The notes under the pieces are model-generated. The model had not been told where the DNA came from, did no database searches, and saw only the letters and a list, made by a program, of their open reading frames with translations. 64,000 nucleotides of DNA, from positions 26,774 through 90,773 of the forward strand of contig JBEPUW010000012.1 in assembly GCA_041691315.1 (NCBI GenBank). The letters run 5' to 3'. Positions 9,182 to 16,943 of the stretch are shown here, piece after piece; positions within the stretch are counted from its first letter, which is position 1, and each line of letters opens with the position of its first letter. Source of the stretch: Poindextera sp041691315. Lineage in GTDB: Bacteria > Pseudomonadota > Alphaproteobacteria > Caulobacterales > Caulobacteraceae. The position numbers were made by a program, and so were the translations under genes.

Positions 9182-9521
9182 GGGGCGATAACTTCCACTA
9201 GGGCTGGCGAAAAAGAGCGCGGTGGATAGGGGATGAGGGCGGCGATGTCAACCGGGGAGGTGAGCAAAGGCCTGAGCCGGTATTAGGCCCAAGAGTCGAT
9301 CTGAGCACCCTTCTGGTCAAGACCGGGCGCGCTCTCGGAGCGAAGGTCAACCCTTGGCGGCAGACCCCATTTGACCATCCGCGAACCGGTAAGGTCAGCC
9401 TCACGGTGAGGGCTCATGATCCCTTCTTCGGGAGCATGTCGAGAGAAAGATCGGCTCAACAATCGGAAACGCCTTTTCAACCTCCCGGTGTAGTGTGAAG
9501 GTCGCCTGATTGGGGCGGTAC
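9182..9521. other. Intergenic region upstream of rpmH and the NERD gene
   Basis: 340 bp between the divergent rpmH and NERD genes. It should hold the promoters of both. I see no convincing -35/-10 pair, no RNA-gene fold and no repeat of the families found elsewhere. The short open frames here have no recognisable similarity. Confidence 0.4.
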
Positions 9522-10115
9522 ATGAATAAGAAAATTGGCAAACTATCCGATAGTGCAGGCCCTATGGCGATCATGGTCGGTCCGAAGCGATCCATTCGCT
9601 ATCTGGCGAGCGACGGCATCCACCCCCGAGAGGTTAAGGGGATAACCCAGCTCGACGCCGCGCTGCCTCTTGACTGGGTTTTTTATGCGGGCCTCCAATA
9701 TTTTCCCGGACACGACACGCCTTTGGAAATGGACTTGATTATCCTTATGGATGATCGAGTGTTGTTGGTAGAAATCAAGGACTGGACCCTCAAAATCAGA
9801 TCTGAGGGAGATAACTGGGTAGTTGGTAAGAAGAGTCGACGAGGAAAACGGACGGTGCGGCCAAGGTATTCGACGTCACAAAGATTTTTGCACGATGAGC
9901 GAAAGTCAAAATACGTTGGTCGTCGATACAATTGGCTTTCGCGTTCCTTGCCGAAGTTTTCACGTTCGCGCCAACGTCATTCGAAGAGAATTTCCGCGAC
10001 TATGTCACGCATGTCCGTGTGCTACGCGAGCCTGAGCGGGTCAGTATCCATTCGGTCGCAGGCGTTGAGCCTGATAGATACGGCTCGATCATTGTCGCGG
10101 GTCGTAAAACTATAA
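9522..10115 (+). CDS. NERD-domain protein, N-terminal part (frame disrupted)
   Basis: The first ~105 residues carry a nuclease-related (NERD) domain: YAGLQYFPGHDTPLEMDLII then RVLLVEIKDW, with the Asp and Glu-x-Lys of the restriction-endonuclease-like fold. After GDNWVVGKKS the frame becomes Arg/Ser-rich and meaningless, while the continuation appears in other frames (AAKVFDVTKIFA, then LAEVFTFAPTSFEENFRDYV). Start placed at the ATG before NKKIGKL; a TTG 12 bp upstream is possible. Base composition is clearly less GC-rich than the flanks, which suggests horizontal acquisition. NERD proteins occur in DNA-processing and defence settings; this one looks broken. Confidence 0.6.
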   Translation: MNKKIGKLSDSAGPMAIMVGPKRSIRYLASDGIHPREVKGITQLDAALPLDWVFYAGLQYFPGHDTPLEMDLIILMDDRVLLVEIKDWTLKIRSEGDNWVVGKKSRRGKRTVRPRYSTSQRFLHDERKSKYVGRRYNWLSRSLPKFSRSRQRHSKRISATMSRMSVCYASLSGSVSIRSQALSLIDTARSLSRVVKL

Positions 10116-10903
10116 TCGCGGGAGATCGGACCCCTAAATTAGAAATAGAGGGCGCTACAGGGGCCTCAAGGCCGCAAATGCGCCAGATGATCGAGAGCCT
10201 CTCAGCCCAGTACGCTCGTCTCGACCAGCCGCGTGCACAGGTGACGAGCCTCTCGGATTTCGAGCGCCTTTCTGGCGTCCAACTGCGACGCTTTTTGGAC
10301 ACCAAGCAACGATTCGATCTTGAACGTTGGCTTCAGGATCGGCCGAGATTTGAGGATGAATCTCGTGCCTGGGTGGTTGGCGCGCCATACATCGATGCAA
10401 ACGTCGAGGTGTTGGTTGAGCGCCTGCGAACTAAAAAGTCCGGTCAGCTCAAGCCGGATATTCACTGGCTGCGCCCAGGGGGTGACATGTGGGGCATGAC
10501 TGCCGATCTTGGCGCGAGCCTAGAGCGCTTCCGCCAGGTGGTCGGGCTTCCGGACATTCCGAAGGCGTCGGGGACAACTTTGTTGATGCCTAGGGCGACG
10601 GCGAAGCTCGCCCAGAGGAGTGTAAGTAGGCTCTTCGAGCGCGGCGAGGAGGCCCCAGCGAAACTTGGATCTGGCCTCGAAATTCTGGTAATTGGCCAAG
10701 CGGTAGCGATGCTTCTGGTCCACGTCGCCGTAGATAGCCGAGAGACGGTTCCCGTTGGGATAGTCACTGATCACACGAAGCTTGTGATGCGGTTGGACGC
10801 TCAGCTACGCGGAGACAATCCGAAGGTCTGGGCACCGAAGGCAGGCAAGGACGAAAATACTGCCGGTCTGACATTGCAGGGAAGCGAGAGTCTTGAGGCC
10901 TAA
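9932..10903 (+). CDS. C-terminal part of the disrupted NERD-domain gene
   Basis: Open frame of 323 residues that overlaps the end of the upstream NERD fragment in another frame. It begins with LAEVFTFAPTSFEENFRDYV, a plausible continuation of the NERD protein, and in the same frame the sequence AAKVFDVTKIFAR lies just upstream before a TGA near 9896. The rest (for example SDFERLSGVQLRRFLDTKQR and GLEILVIGQAVAMLLVHVAV) matches no domain I recognise. The TTG at 9932 is only a nominal start; the next in-frame ATG is near 10178. Best read as the 3' half of one gene broken by at least one frameshift, unless the frame change is a sequencing error. Confidence 0.5.
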   Translation: MAFAFLAEVFTFAPTSFEENFRDYVTHVRVLREPERVSIHSVAGVEPDRYGSIIVAGRKTIIAGDRTPKLEIEGATGASRPQMRQMIESLSAQYARLDQPRAQVTSLSDFERLSGVQLRRFLDTKQRFDLERWLQDRPRFEDESRAWVVGAPYIDANVEVLVERLRTKKSGQLKPDIHWLRPGGDMWGMTADLGASLERFRQVVGLPDIPKASGTTLLMPRATAKLAQRSVSRLFERGEEAPAKLGSGLEILVIGQAVAMLLVHVAVDSRETVPVGIVTDHTKLVMRLDAQLRGDNPKVWAPKAGKDENTAGLTLQGSESLEA

Positions 10904-10993
10904 TTCGGTGCGACGTGACCGATCGTCGTAGTTGAGCCGAGCGCCGCTCCGCATCCAACATATCGGTCGTGGTCTCGATCAGAGTCCTGCCGC

Positions 10994-11623
10994 TCAGGTT
11001 TGCGCAGCGGCGGCCTGTCCATCGTCGATCTCCAACGCCCGCGTCGCCGCCGGCCGCTCGCTCAGCCGTGCCCAGTACGCTTCGAACGACGACCGCTTCT
11101 CGATGGAGCCGAACTGCATGCCCCAGCCGATCTGGCTGCCGAAGTAGACGTCGGCGGCGGTGAACTGGTCGCCGAGGAGGTAGGGGCCGGGGGTTATGGC
11201 GGTCTCGATGGCGTTCAGGACCAGGTCCAGATTGCCGTAGCCGGCCATGCGTTCGCCCTCGGGCTTGATCTCGAAGCCCATGGACTTGTTGGTGGTTGCC
11301 GCCTCGATCGGGCCGGCGGCGAAGAACAGCCAGCGGTAGTAGGGGCCGCGGGCGTGGTCGCCTGGCGGCGGGGCCAGGCCGGTGTCCGGGAAGGCGTCGG
11401 CGAGATAGGCGCAGATGGCGGCGCCCTCGGTGATCACCGTTTCGCCGTGGCGCAGCGCCGGGATCTTGCCCATGGGGTTGATGGCCAGGTACGCGGGCGC
11501 CTTCAGCGTGGTGGCGTAGTCCATGAGCTCGGTGCGGTAGGGGCGGCCAACCTCTTCCAGCATCCAGCGCACGATGCGGCCGCGGGACATGGGGTGGGTG
11601 TAGAAAACAAGCTCATCGATCAT
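10994..11623 (-). CDS. Glutathione S-transferase family protein
   Basis: 209-aa cytosolic GST-fold enzyme. The thioredoxin-like N-domain shows ELVFYTHPMSRGRIVRWMLE, the Pro-containing NPMGKIPALRHG turn and the glutathione-binding ITEGAAICAYLAD segment (about residues 64-76), followed by the all-helical C-domain with GPYLLGDQFTAADVYFG (about 150-166). The active-site position near the N-terminus is Ser/Thr-like rather than Cys. Start at the ATG before IDELVFY, with GGAG nearby; the longer open frame upstream is not coding. Substrate unknown. Confidence 0.9.
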   Translation of the reverse strand: MIDELVFYTHPMSRGRIVRWMLEEVGRPYRTELMDYATTLKAPAYLAINPMGKIPALRHGETVITEGAAICAYLADAFPDTGLAPPPGDHARGPYYRWLFFAAGPIEAATTNKSMGFEIKPEGERMAGYGNLDLVLNAIETAITPGPYLLGDQFTAADVYFGSQIGWGMQFGSIEKRSSFEAYWARLSERPAATRALEIDDGQAAAAQT

Positions 11624-11761
11624 GGGGGCTCCTCGTTCGATGTATGGCCCCCGATCGTACAGGCTGGGCGGGCGAAAGGTGTCAGCATTGTTGTCGGCGG
11701 CGGCGACGGAATGATGTCGGTTGATATTGGCCGGACTTTGTGCCGGCGCCCCCATCCCCAA

Positions 11762-11795
11762 CCCCTTCCCCGCGAGGGGGAAGGGGCTTTTTTTT
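11762..11795 (+). terminator. Terminator-like GC hairpin with U-tract
   Basis: A perfect 10-bp stem (CCCCTTCCCC / GGGGAAGGGG) with a 5-base loop is followed after one C by eight T on the plus strand. There is no plus-strand gene to its left; it lies between divergent genes, 89 bp before DUF421. It may be a dispersed GC-rich repeat or a leader hairpin. Confidence 0.6.
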
Positions 11796-11884
11796 GTGGC
11801 TGCGGCGCACCGCGAGGTGGCCGACGCGGCTCGGCGTGGCGGTGGGTGGATGAACATCGCGGGCGCGAGGGCGTTAGCTTGGCC

Positions 11885-12373
11885 ATGGAGTGGCTCACCG
11901 CGCTGATCGGTCCCGACGCCGGCCCGACGATCCCGCAGTTCTGTCTGCGGGCGCTGATCGTGTTTGCGTTCGGCATTCTCTGCATCCGGCTGGCCGGGCG
12001 GCGCAGCTTTTCGCAGGCCTCGCCGCTGGACATCATCGTGGCGATCATCATCGGCTCGAACCTCAGCCGCATGATGACCGGCAAGGCCTCCTTCCTGGGC
12101 GGGCTGGCGGCCAGCCTGGTGATCGTCGCGCTGCACCGGGTGCTGGCCATGGCGACCCTGCGCTGGGGCTGGCTGGAGCGCTGGATCAAGGGTCCGTCGG
12201 TGGTGCTGGTGCGCGATGGCCGGGCCGACCGGGCGGCCATGGCTCGCCACGCGGTCAGCGAGGTCGATTTGATGGAGAGCCTCAGGTTGGAACAGGCCGA
12301 GACGCTGGCCGACGAGCGGCTGGCGACGCTGGAGGACGGCGGCAAGATCAGCGTCATCAGGGTGCAGCGCTGA
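11885..12373 (+). CDS. DUF421 (YetF-like) membrane protein
   Basis: 162 aa. Two or three N-terminal TM segments (about residues 15-35, 42-60 and 68-90) precede a cytoplasmic domain with the YetF/DUF421 pattern GPSVVLVRDGRADRAAMARH and the conserved motif VSEVDLMESLRLEQAETLAD (about residues 125-145). The membrane part has FCLRALIVFAFGILCIRLAG and the typical SPLDIIVAIIIGSNLSRMM. Family function is not well defined. Start at ATG before EWLTALIG; the upstream extension has no family similarity. Transcribed away from the GST gene. Confidence 0.85.
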   Translation: MEWLTALIGPDAGPTIPQFCLRALIVFAFGILCIRLAGRRSFSQASPLDIIVAIIIGSNLSRMMTGKASFLGGLAASLVIVALHRVLAMATLRWGWLERWIKGPSVVLVRDGRADRAAMARHAVSEVDLMESLRLEQAETLADERLATLEDGGKISVIRVQR

Positions 12374-12495
12374 GTCCGGCGCGAGGGCCGCGCCGCCTTG
12401 CGAGTGATCGGCCGGCGGCCGCCCGGCGTATGCGGTTCACCCGTGGCGCATTCGGGATCTCCCCCCGCGCCGCCACAGCAGAAGGCTCAACGCCG

Positions 12496-12882
12496 ATGAA
12501 AACCGCGCTCTTCTCCCTGGCCGCCGTCGCGATGGCCACGCTGGTCTCGCCGGCCGCCGCCGATGTCGCGGGCGACTGGCATGTGGCGGGCAAGGTCGGG
12601 ACCTTCGCCTTCACCCTGACCTGCAGCTTCAAGCCGGAGGGCGCCCGCCTGGGCGGCGTCTGCGTCGACGGCTCGACCAACAATCCGAAGATCGCCTCCG
12701 GCCGTCGGCATCCGATCACCGCCGGCAGCGTCGACGGGAACACCGTCAACTGGACCTATCAGTCCAATTTCCTGCTGACCAAGTTCGACGTGACCTATCG
12801 GGGCGTGCAGGCGGGCGACCGGATGAGCGGCGCCTTCCGCGTCCAGGGCCACGACGGGGCGTTCACCGCAACGCGCCGATGA
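12496..12882 (+). CDS. Exported hypothetical protein
   Basis: 128 aa with a Sec signal peptide (KTALFSLAAVAMATLVSPAAAD, cleavage after AAA near residue 21-23). The mature part is small and beta-rich, with GDWHVAGKVGTFAFTLTC, a second Cys in GGVCVDGST, and WTYQSNFLLTKFDVTYRG, which resembles lipocalin-like or surface-binding beta barrels, but I cannot assign a family. The two cysteines could form a disulfide. Its stop overlaps the ATG of the next gene (ATGA). Confidence 0.7.
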   Translation: MKTALFSLAAVAMATLVSPAAADVAGDWHVAGKVGTFAFTLTCSFKPEGARLGGVCVDGSTNNPKIASGRRHPITAGSVDGNTVNWTYQSNFLLTKFDVTYRGVQAGDRMSGAFRVQGHDGAFTATRR

Positions 12883-13286
12883 GCCGGCGCGACGCTTTGA
12901 TCTATGCGCTAGCGGGGCTTGGCATCTGGCTGAACGGGGCGGTCAGCTTTCGCCTTGGCGGGCGTATCCTGTTCCACAACGGGCCGCTGGTGATCGCGGC
13001 GGTCGCGGTGGCGGTCGCCGTGCTGGTCTGCCTGGCCTTTCGCGTCACCCTGGCCTGGCGCAAGGGGCGGGCGGCGGATGCGGTGACCGTGGCCGTGCTG
13101 ATGGCGCTGCCCGGCCTGTTCGGCGAGGCCGGGCGCCAGCTGGTCTTTCCATGGGCCACGGGCCTGACCACCAGCGACGCGCCGGCCTTTGCCGCCGTCA
13201 TCTTCTTCGGCAATGCGGTGCTGCTGACCTATGCGGTGGTCGTTCAGCGGCGCGACTCAGCGCCGGCGCCGTCTGGCGGGGCGTGA
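12879..13286 (+). CDS. Four-TM membrane protein, DUF5367-like
   Basis: 135 aa, four predicted TM helices (about residues 8-27, 36-57, 68-84 and 100-120). The arrangement and the N-terminal GLGIWLNGAVSFRLGGRILF segment resemble DUF5367 proteins, whose function is unknown; this assignment is tentative. Translationally coupled to the upstream exported protein by a four-base overlap. Its last 30 bp overlap the convergent UVR-motif gene on the other strand. Confidence 0.7.
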   Translation: MSRRDALIYALAGLGIWLNGAVSFRLGGRILFHNGPLVIAAVAVAVAVLVCLAFRVTLAWRKGRAADAVTVAVLMALPGLFGEAGRQLVFPWATGLTTSDAPAFAAVIFFGNAVLLTYAVVVQRRDSAPAPSGGA

Positions 13287-13541
13287 GCCCGAGGTCATCG
13301 GGTCCGGCTTCGGCGGCGGCCGCCAGCCAGGCGGCGGCACGGCGGCCTGGTCGCTGGTCCCCAAGCCCATCTTGCCGGGGACCTGGCGCGTCAGCCGCGA
13401 GGTGTCGATGTCGGTCGGCTCGGTTCCCGGCTGGCCGCGGAACAGGCTGAGCTGGTTGCGCAATCGCGCGGCCTCCTCGAAATCCTCGGCGGCGGCCGCG
13501 GCCTCCATGCGCAGGCGAAGGGCCTCAAGAGCGTCGGTCAT
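13257..13541 (-). CDS. UvrB/UvrC-motif protein
   Basis: 94 aa. Residues 4-30 (ALEALRLRMEAAAAAEDFEE, then AARLRNQL) form the UVR helical hairpin found at the UvrB/UvrC interface and in several stand-alone regulators such as McsA. The remainder is Pro/Arg-rich and disordered, ending in a run of five Arg. There are no catalytic domains, so a protein-protein interaction role is likely. The 3' end overlaps the convergent membrane-protein gene. Confidence 0.8.
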   Translation of the reverse strand: MTDALEALRLRMEAAAAAEDFEEAARLRNQLSLFRGQPGTEPTDIDTSRLTRQVPGKMGLGTSDQAAVPPPGWRPPPKPDPMTSGSRPARRRRR

Positions 13542-13617
13542 GCTGCAGCAACGTCGGCGGAGTCGATTCGATCACCCGAACCGGCCGCAACGACAATCGG
13601 CCTGGATCGCCGAGCGC

Positions 13618-14343
13618 CTAAAGCGGCTTGCGGAACCGGTACAGAAACTGGTCCGTCTTGCCGCGGATCGCCGGGTTGAACACCAGCAGCGTGTGGTCGT
13701 CGGCCGGATTGACCAGCACCGGGCTCTCGCCATCGAACACGAATCCTGCGGCGGTGACCTCCGCCTTTACGGAGGCGGGGTCGATGCGGTGCAGGGTGTC
13801 GGTGTCGCGCAGGCCGGAGCCGGGGGCCGCGGCGTGGTCGAGGACGACGAAGACGCCGCCGGGCTTGAGCGCGGCATAGACGTTGCGGTTGAAGCGGGAG
13901 ACGTCGGCCGGCCCCATGAACTTGTCGTGCAGGTCGTGGTAGTTCTGCCGGATGAAGACCTCGTCCAGGCCCGACGGCAGGGTCGGGGCGTCGATCGGGG
14001 CGACTATGTCGACAACATTGGCGTAGGCCGGGTCGGACGCGAGGCCCTTCAGCAGGCTCAGCACTTCCGGATGGGCCTTGGCGATCTCCGTCGGCTCATA
14101 GGCGTAGACCTTGCCGGTGGGGCCGACCGCCTGGCTGAAGGCGCGCACGAAGCGGCCGGCGATGATGTCGGCGATGCGGTCGCCGGGCTTGACGCCGATG
14201 AAGGCGATGACCTCGGCGCGCTTCAGCGCCGGGTCGGTCAGAGCATCTTCCGACGCGGCCTGGGTGGCTGCGGCGGACGCCCAGCTGAGCGTGATCAGGA
14301 GCAGGAGGCCGGCGGCGCCGGCGGCCAGGTTGCGCTTGTTCAT
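13618..14343 (-). CDS. Exported SAM-methyltransferase-like protein
   Basis: 241 aa with an N-terminal signal peptide (RNLAAGAAGLLLLITLSWAS, cleavage near ASA at 24-27). The rest has a class I methyltransferase fold: PGDRIADIIAGRFVRAFSQA (motif I), VYAYEP (motif II acidic), ANVVDIVAPIDAP, DEVFIRQNYHDLHD and LKPGGVFVVLDHAA. The glycine-rich GxGxG loop of motif I is replaced by IAGRF, so cofactor binding is doubtful; SAM is also not expected in the periplasm. Similar exported proteins are usually annotated as methyltransferases. Role unknown. Confidence 0.8.
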   Translation of the reverse strand: MNKRNLAAGAAGLLLLITLSWASAAATQAASEDALTDPALKRAEVIAFIGVKPGDRIADIIAGRFVRAFSQAVGPTGKVYAYEPTEIAKAHPEVLSLLKGLASDPAYANVVDIVAPIDAPTLPSGLDEVFIRQNYHDLHDKFMGPADVSRFNRNVYAALKPGGVFVVLDHAAAPGSGLRDTDTLHRIDPASVKAEVTAAGFVFDGESPVLVNPADDHTLLVFNPAIRGKTDQFLYRFRKPL

Positions 14344-14378
14344 GACGTTTTCCCCCGATTGTTGGTCCGAGCTTAAGC

Positions 14379-15743
14379 TTACCGGGAGTTTTGGCTAGAG
14401 GGCCCCGCCAACTTGAGCGCCGCCAACACGACGATCCCGGCGAGCATCACGCCCGCGCCATAGAGGGCGCCGGCGCCGAGGTCGAGCAGCGAGGCTGCAA
14501 ACATGTAGAGCGCCAGCACCGCGAACGCCGCCGGGAACAGCGGATAGAACGGCGTGCGGACCGGCCGGGTCGCGTCCGGGAACCTGTGGTGCAGGATCAT
14601 CAGGGCGCCCATGCTGAGCACGATGAAGGCCCAGTAGACCGGGGTCATGTAGTCGACCATGGCGCTGAAGCCGCTGGCCGCGAACCCGCCCGCCACGACC
14701 AGGACGATGGCGCAGCCGCCCTCGGCCAGCACCGCGCGGGCGGGCACGCCGCGCGTCCCGTCCCAGCGGCCGAAGGCGGCCAGGGCCGGGGTGTCGCGGG
14801 CGGCGGCGTAAGATGTGCGGGCGCCGACGATCAGGGTGGAGTTGATGCTGGCGATGGCCGAGACCCCGACCACCGCGACGATCAGGGTCTTGCCGGCCGG
14901 GCCGAAGGCGCGGCCGAGCAGGTCGGCCGCCGGCGCGGTGCTTTGCGCCAGCCCAGCCTGGCCTAACCCCACCAGCATGGCCCCGTTCAGGGCCAGGTAG
15001 ATGGCCATCAGCAGCGCCAGGCTGCCGATGATGGCCACCAGCATGCCGCGGCGGTCGTGGCGGACCTCGGCCGAGAGGGTGGCCGCGTCGCTCCAGCCGC
15101 CATAGGCCAGGAAGATGTAGATCAGGGCGACCGAGAATGACTTGAGCGACGGGGCTTGGGCGGGCGCGCTCGCGATGACGGCGGCGGGCAGCTGATGGGT
15201 TGCGGCCAGCTTGATCGCCGCGATGACCACGGCGGCGAAGCCGGCGGTGACCAGGCCGATCAGCCCGGCCTGGGTGATGAAGCCCAGACGCACGTGCATC
15301 AGGTTCAGACCCGTCAGGGCCGCCACCGTGCCGACCGCGAACAGCGTGTGGCCGAGCGGATTCAGCGGCAGCAGCGCGGCCGCGTAATCGGCGAACATGA
15401 AGGCCATCAGCGCGATCCAGCCGGTGTGCATGATCGAAAACCGCGACCAGGCGAACAGCAGGCCGACCTCCGCCCCATAGGCCTTGCGCAGAAAGCTGTA
15501 GTCGCCGCCGGCGTCGGGAAAGGCGGTGGCCATCTCGACATAGCACAGCGCCCCCACCATCGAGACCAACCCGCCCAGCACCCACAGGCCGTAGAAGTGC
15601 CAATGGCCGACATTCAGCGCCACGGTCGGGGCGGTCTTCAGCGTGTCGGTGGTCATGATCATGCCCAGCGCCAGCACAGTGGCGTGCACGACCCCCAGGT
15701 GCCGACGCGGCGCGGCGGGCGACGGGTGGTGGGTGTCTTTCAT
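14379..15743 (-). CDS. APC family amino-acid/polyamine permease
   Basis: 454-aa secondary transporter with about 12 TM helices and the amino acid-polyamine-organocation signature: the unwound TM1 GMIMTTDTLKTAPTVAL, the TM2 segment VEMATAFPDAGGDYSFLRKA and the TM6 region SVALIYIFLAYGGWSDAATL. The start is the ATG before KDTHHPSP; the frame extends 43 codons upstream but only through a GC-rich hairpin repeat. Substrate cannot be told from sequence. It is a lone gene, converging with nothing. Confidence 0.9.
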   Translation of the reverse strand: MKDTHHPSPAAPRRHLGVVHATVLALGMIMTTDTLKTAPTVALNVGHWHFYGLWVLGGLVSMVGALCYVEMATAFPDAGGDYSFLRKAYGAEVGLLFAWSRFSIMHTGWIALMAFMFADYAAALLPLNPLGHTLFAVGTVAALTGLNLMHVRLGFITQAGLIGLVTAGFAAVVIAAIKLAATHQLPAAVIASAPAQAPSLKSFSVALIYIFLAYGGWSDAATLSAEVRHDRRGMLVAIIGSLALLMAIYLALNGAMLVGLGQAGLAQSTAPAADLLGRAFGPAGKTLIVAVVGVSAIASINSTLIVGARTSYAAARDTPALAAFGRWDGTRGVPARAVLAEGGCAIVLVVAGGFAASGFSAMVDYMTPVYWAFIVLSMGALMILHHRFPDATRPVRTPFYPLFPAAFAVLALYMFAASLLDLGAGALYGAGVMLAGIVVLAALKLAGPSSQNSR

Positions 15744-15813
15744 CGGGCGCCCCGCGCGAGTTGGCAGGCTGAGGCTAGAGGCTGAGCAAGTTTGCGGCAA
15801 ACCCGGTCTAGCG

Positions 15814-15840
15814 TCCCTTCTCCCCTCGCGGGAAAAGGGA
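15814..15840. repeat. Short GC-rich hairpin repeat
   Basis: TCCCTTCTCCC pairs with GGGAAAAGGGA (11 bp, one mismatch) around a CTCGC loop, just upstream of the APC permease gene. It resembles the hairpin at 11762 but has no T-tract, and looks like a small dispersed palindrome. Confidence 0.5.
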
Positions 15841-15936
15841 CGCGTAAATCTGGCTGAGCCAAATGGTCCCATGGCCGCGACTCGCCTCCGACGCTAGTTT
15901 CGCCGTTTCCCAGCGATCACAACGGAGACGGCGGCG

Positions 15937-16050
15937 GTGGATAGCTTTTGGTTGGTCGGGGCCTTTGTCGGGTCGGGGCTGTTCATTTTTGTCGGCGGGC
16001 CGCTGATCAGGCGGCTGTTGCAGAGCGTGCGCGGCGCCGCGGCGGACTAG
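15937..16050 (+). CDS. Putative 37-aa single-TM microprotein
   Basis: GTG start with GGAG 10 bases upstream. The product is a hydrophobic helix (FWLVGAFVGSGLFIFVGG, about residues 4-21) followed by a basic tail PLIRRLLQSVRG, an inside-positive single-pass topology. It lies in the gap between the APC permease and the GlsB-like protein. I do not recognise the family; support comes from its ribosome-binding site, composition and lack of a competing gene. Confidence 0.45.
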   Translation: MDSFWLVGAFVGSGLFIFVGGPLIRRLLQSVRGAAAD

Positions 16051-16161
16051 GTTTCCGCTCCAACAAGCCTGACCGTATCGGAACCGCACAGGCGCTGAGC
16101 GATTTCCTTTCCAACATAGCCGCGTCGCATCCGACACGGTGGGACCGAAAGGAACGTTCAG

Positions 16162-16419
16162 ATGTCCATTATCGCGTGGCTTGTCGTCGGCCTGGTGGCC
16201 GGCTGGATCGGCAGCATGATCGTCAACCGCGGCGGCGAAGGTCCGTTGCTCGACATCGTGCTGGGGATCGTCGGCGCTTTCGTCGGCGGCTTTCTGTTCA
16301 ACATGCTGGGCCACACCGGGGTCAACGGCATCAATCTCTACAGCATCGTCGTGGCCGTGATCGGCTCGATCGTCGTGCTGGTGATCTACCACGCCCTCTT
16401 CCGCCGCCGCGCCCTCTAA
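16162..16419 (+). CDS. GlsB/YeaQ/YmgE family stress-response membrane protein
   Basis: 85 aa, three TM helices with the family's glycine-rich pattern: IIAWLVVGLVAGWIGSMIV, LLDIVLGIVGAFVGGFLFNM and SIVVAVIGSIVVLVIYHAL. Members (often labelled transglycosylase-associated) are induced by envelope and acid stress in enterobacteria; the biochemical role is unclear. GAAAGGAAC upstream of the ATG gives a good ribosome-binding site. A strong terminator follows 21 bp after the stop, so this is a monocistronic unit. Confidence 0.93.
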   Translation: MSIIAWLVVGLVAGWIGSMIVNRGGEGPLLDIVLGIVGAFVGGFLFNMLGHTGVNGINLYSIVVAVIGSIVVLVIYHALFRRRAL

Positions 16420-16440
16420 GGGGCCAGCTGCAGCATCGTC

Positions 16441-16477
16441 AGGCCGGCGGGCGCGCAAGCCTCCGCCGGCCTTTTTT
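16441..16477 (+). terminator. Rho-independent terminator of the glsB-like gene
   Basis: AGGCCGGCGG pairs with CCGCCGGCCT (10-bp perfect stem, 12-base loop), immediately followed by six T. Confidence 0.88.
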
Positions 16478-16521
16478 GGCGCCCAGTTTTCCCGTATGGC
16501 CACCGCCGCTACCTTCTTTTT

Positions 16522-16656
16522 CCGTCATGGCCCGACTTGTTCGGGCCACCCATGAACGCGATCATTCCCGATAGGGCGTGACCGTCGGGGAGGGCCGGCG
16601 GCTGCTGATCCGAACGCGGTGTTCATGGGTGGCCCGGACAAGCCGGGCCATGACGG
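16522..16656. repeat. RATHE-type palindromic repeat, copy 3
   Basis: Full-length element with arms GGCCCGACTTGTTCGGGCC and GGCCCGGACAAGCCGGGCC, and a core unlike those of copies 1 and 2. It occupies most of the gap between the GlsB-like and DUF3008 genes. Confidence 0.9.
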
Positions 16657-16745
16657 AGGGGGTGAGGGACCGCGCGCTATTTTCACCGGCCGCGAACCCG
16701 ACGCAGCCCTTGGCGTCGAACCTCCGACAAACGATGGAGGTTCGC

Positions 16746-16934
16746 ATGCCCGCAAAATCCGCCGCCCAACAGAAGGCCGCCGGCGCGGCGCTTTCCGCCA
16801 AGCGCGGCGATACCCCAAAGAGCAAGCTGCAGGGCGCGTCCAAGTCGATGGAAAAGTCGATGAGCGAAAAGCAGCTCGAGGAGTTCGCCCACACCAAGCG
16901 CAAGGGCAAGCCCGAGCATGTGGCCAAGAACTAG
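16746..16934 (+). CDS. DUF3008 family protein
   Basis: 62-aa, highly basic, Lys/Ala-rich soluble protein that matches DUF3008: PAKSAAQQKAAGAALSAKRG at the N-terminus, LQGASKSMEKSMSEKQLEEF in the middle, and the end TKRKGKPEHV. Function unknown; the composition resembles small nucleic-acid-associated or stress proteins. The start is the ATG after GGAGGTTCGC. It is separated from the convergent CusF-like gene by 9 bp. Confidence 0.9.
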   Translation: MPAKSAAQQKAAGAALSAKRGDTPKSKLQGASKSMEKSMSEKQLEEFAHTKRKGKPEHVAKN

Positions 16935-16943
16935 CCGCCGCCG

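Noticed and set aside
13231..14376. 381-aa plus-strand open frame
   Set aside because: Antisense to the UVR-motif and exported methyltransferase-like genes, both of which show signal or motif evidence.
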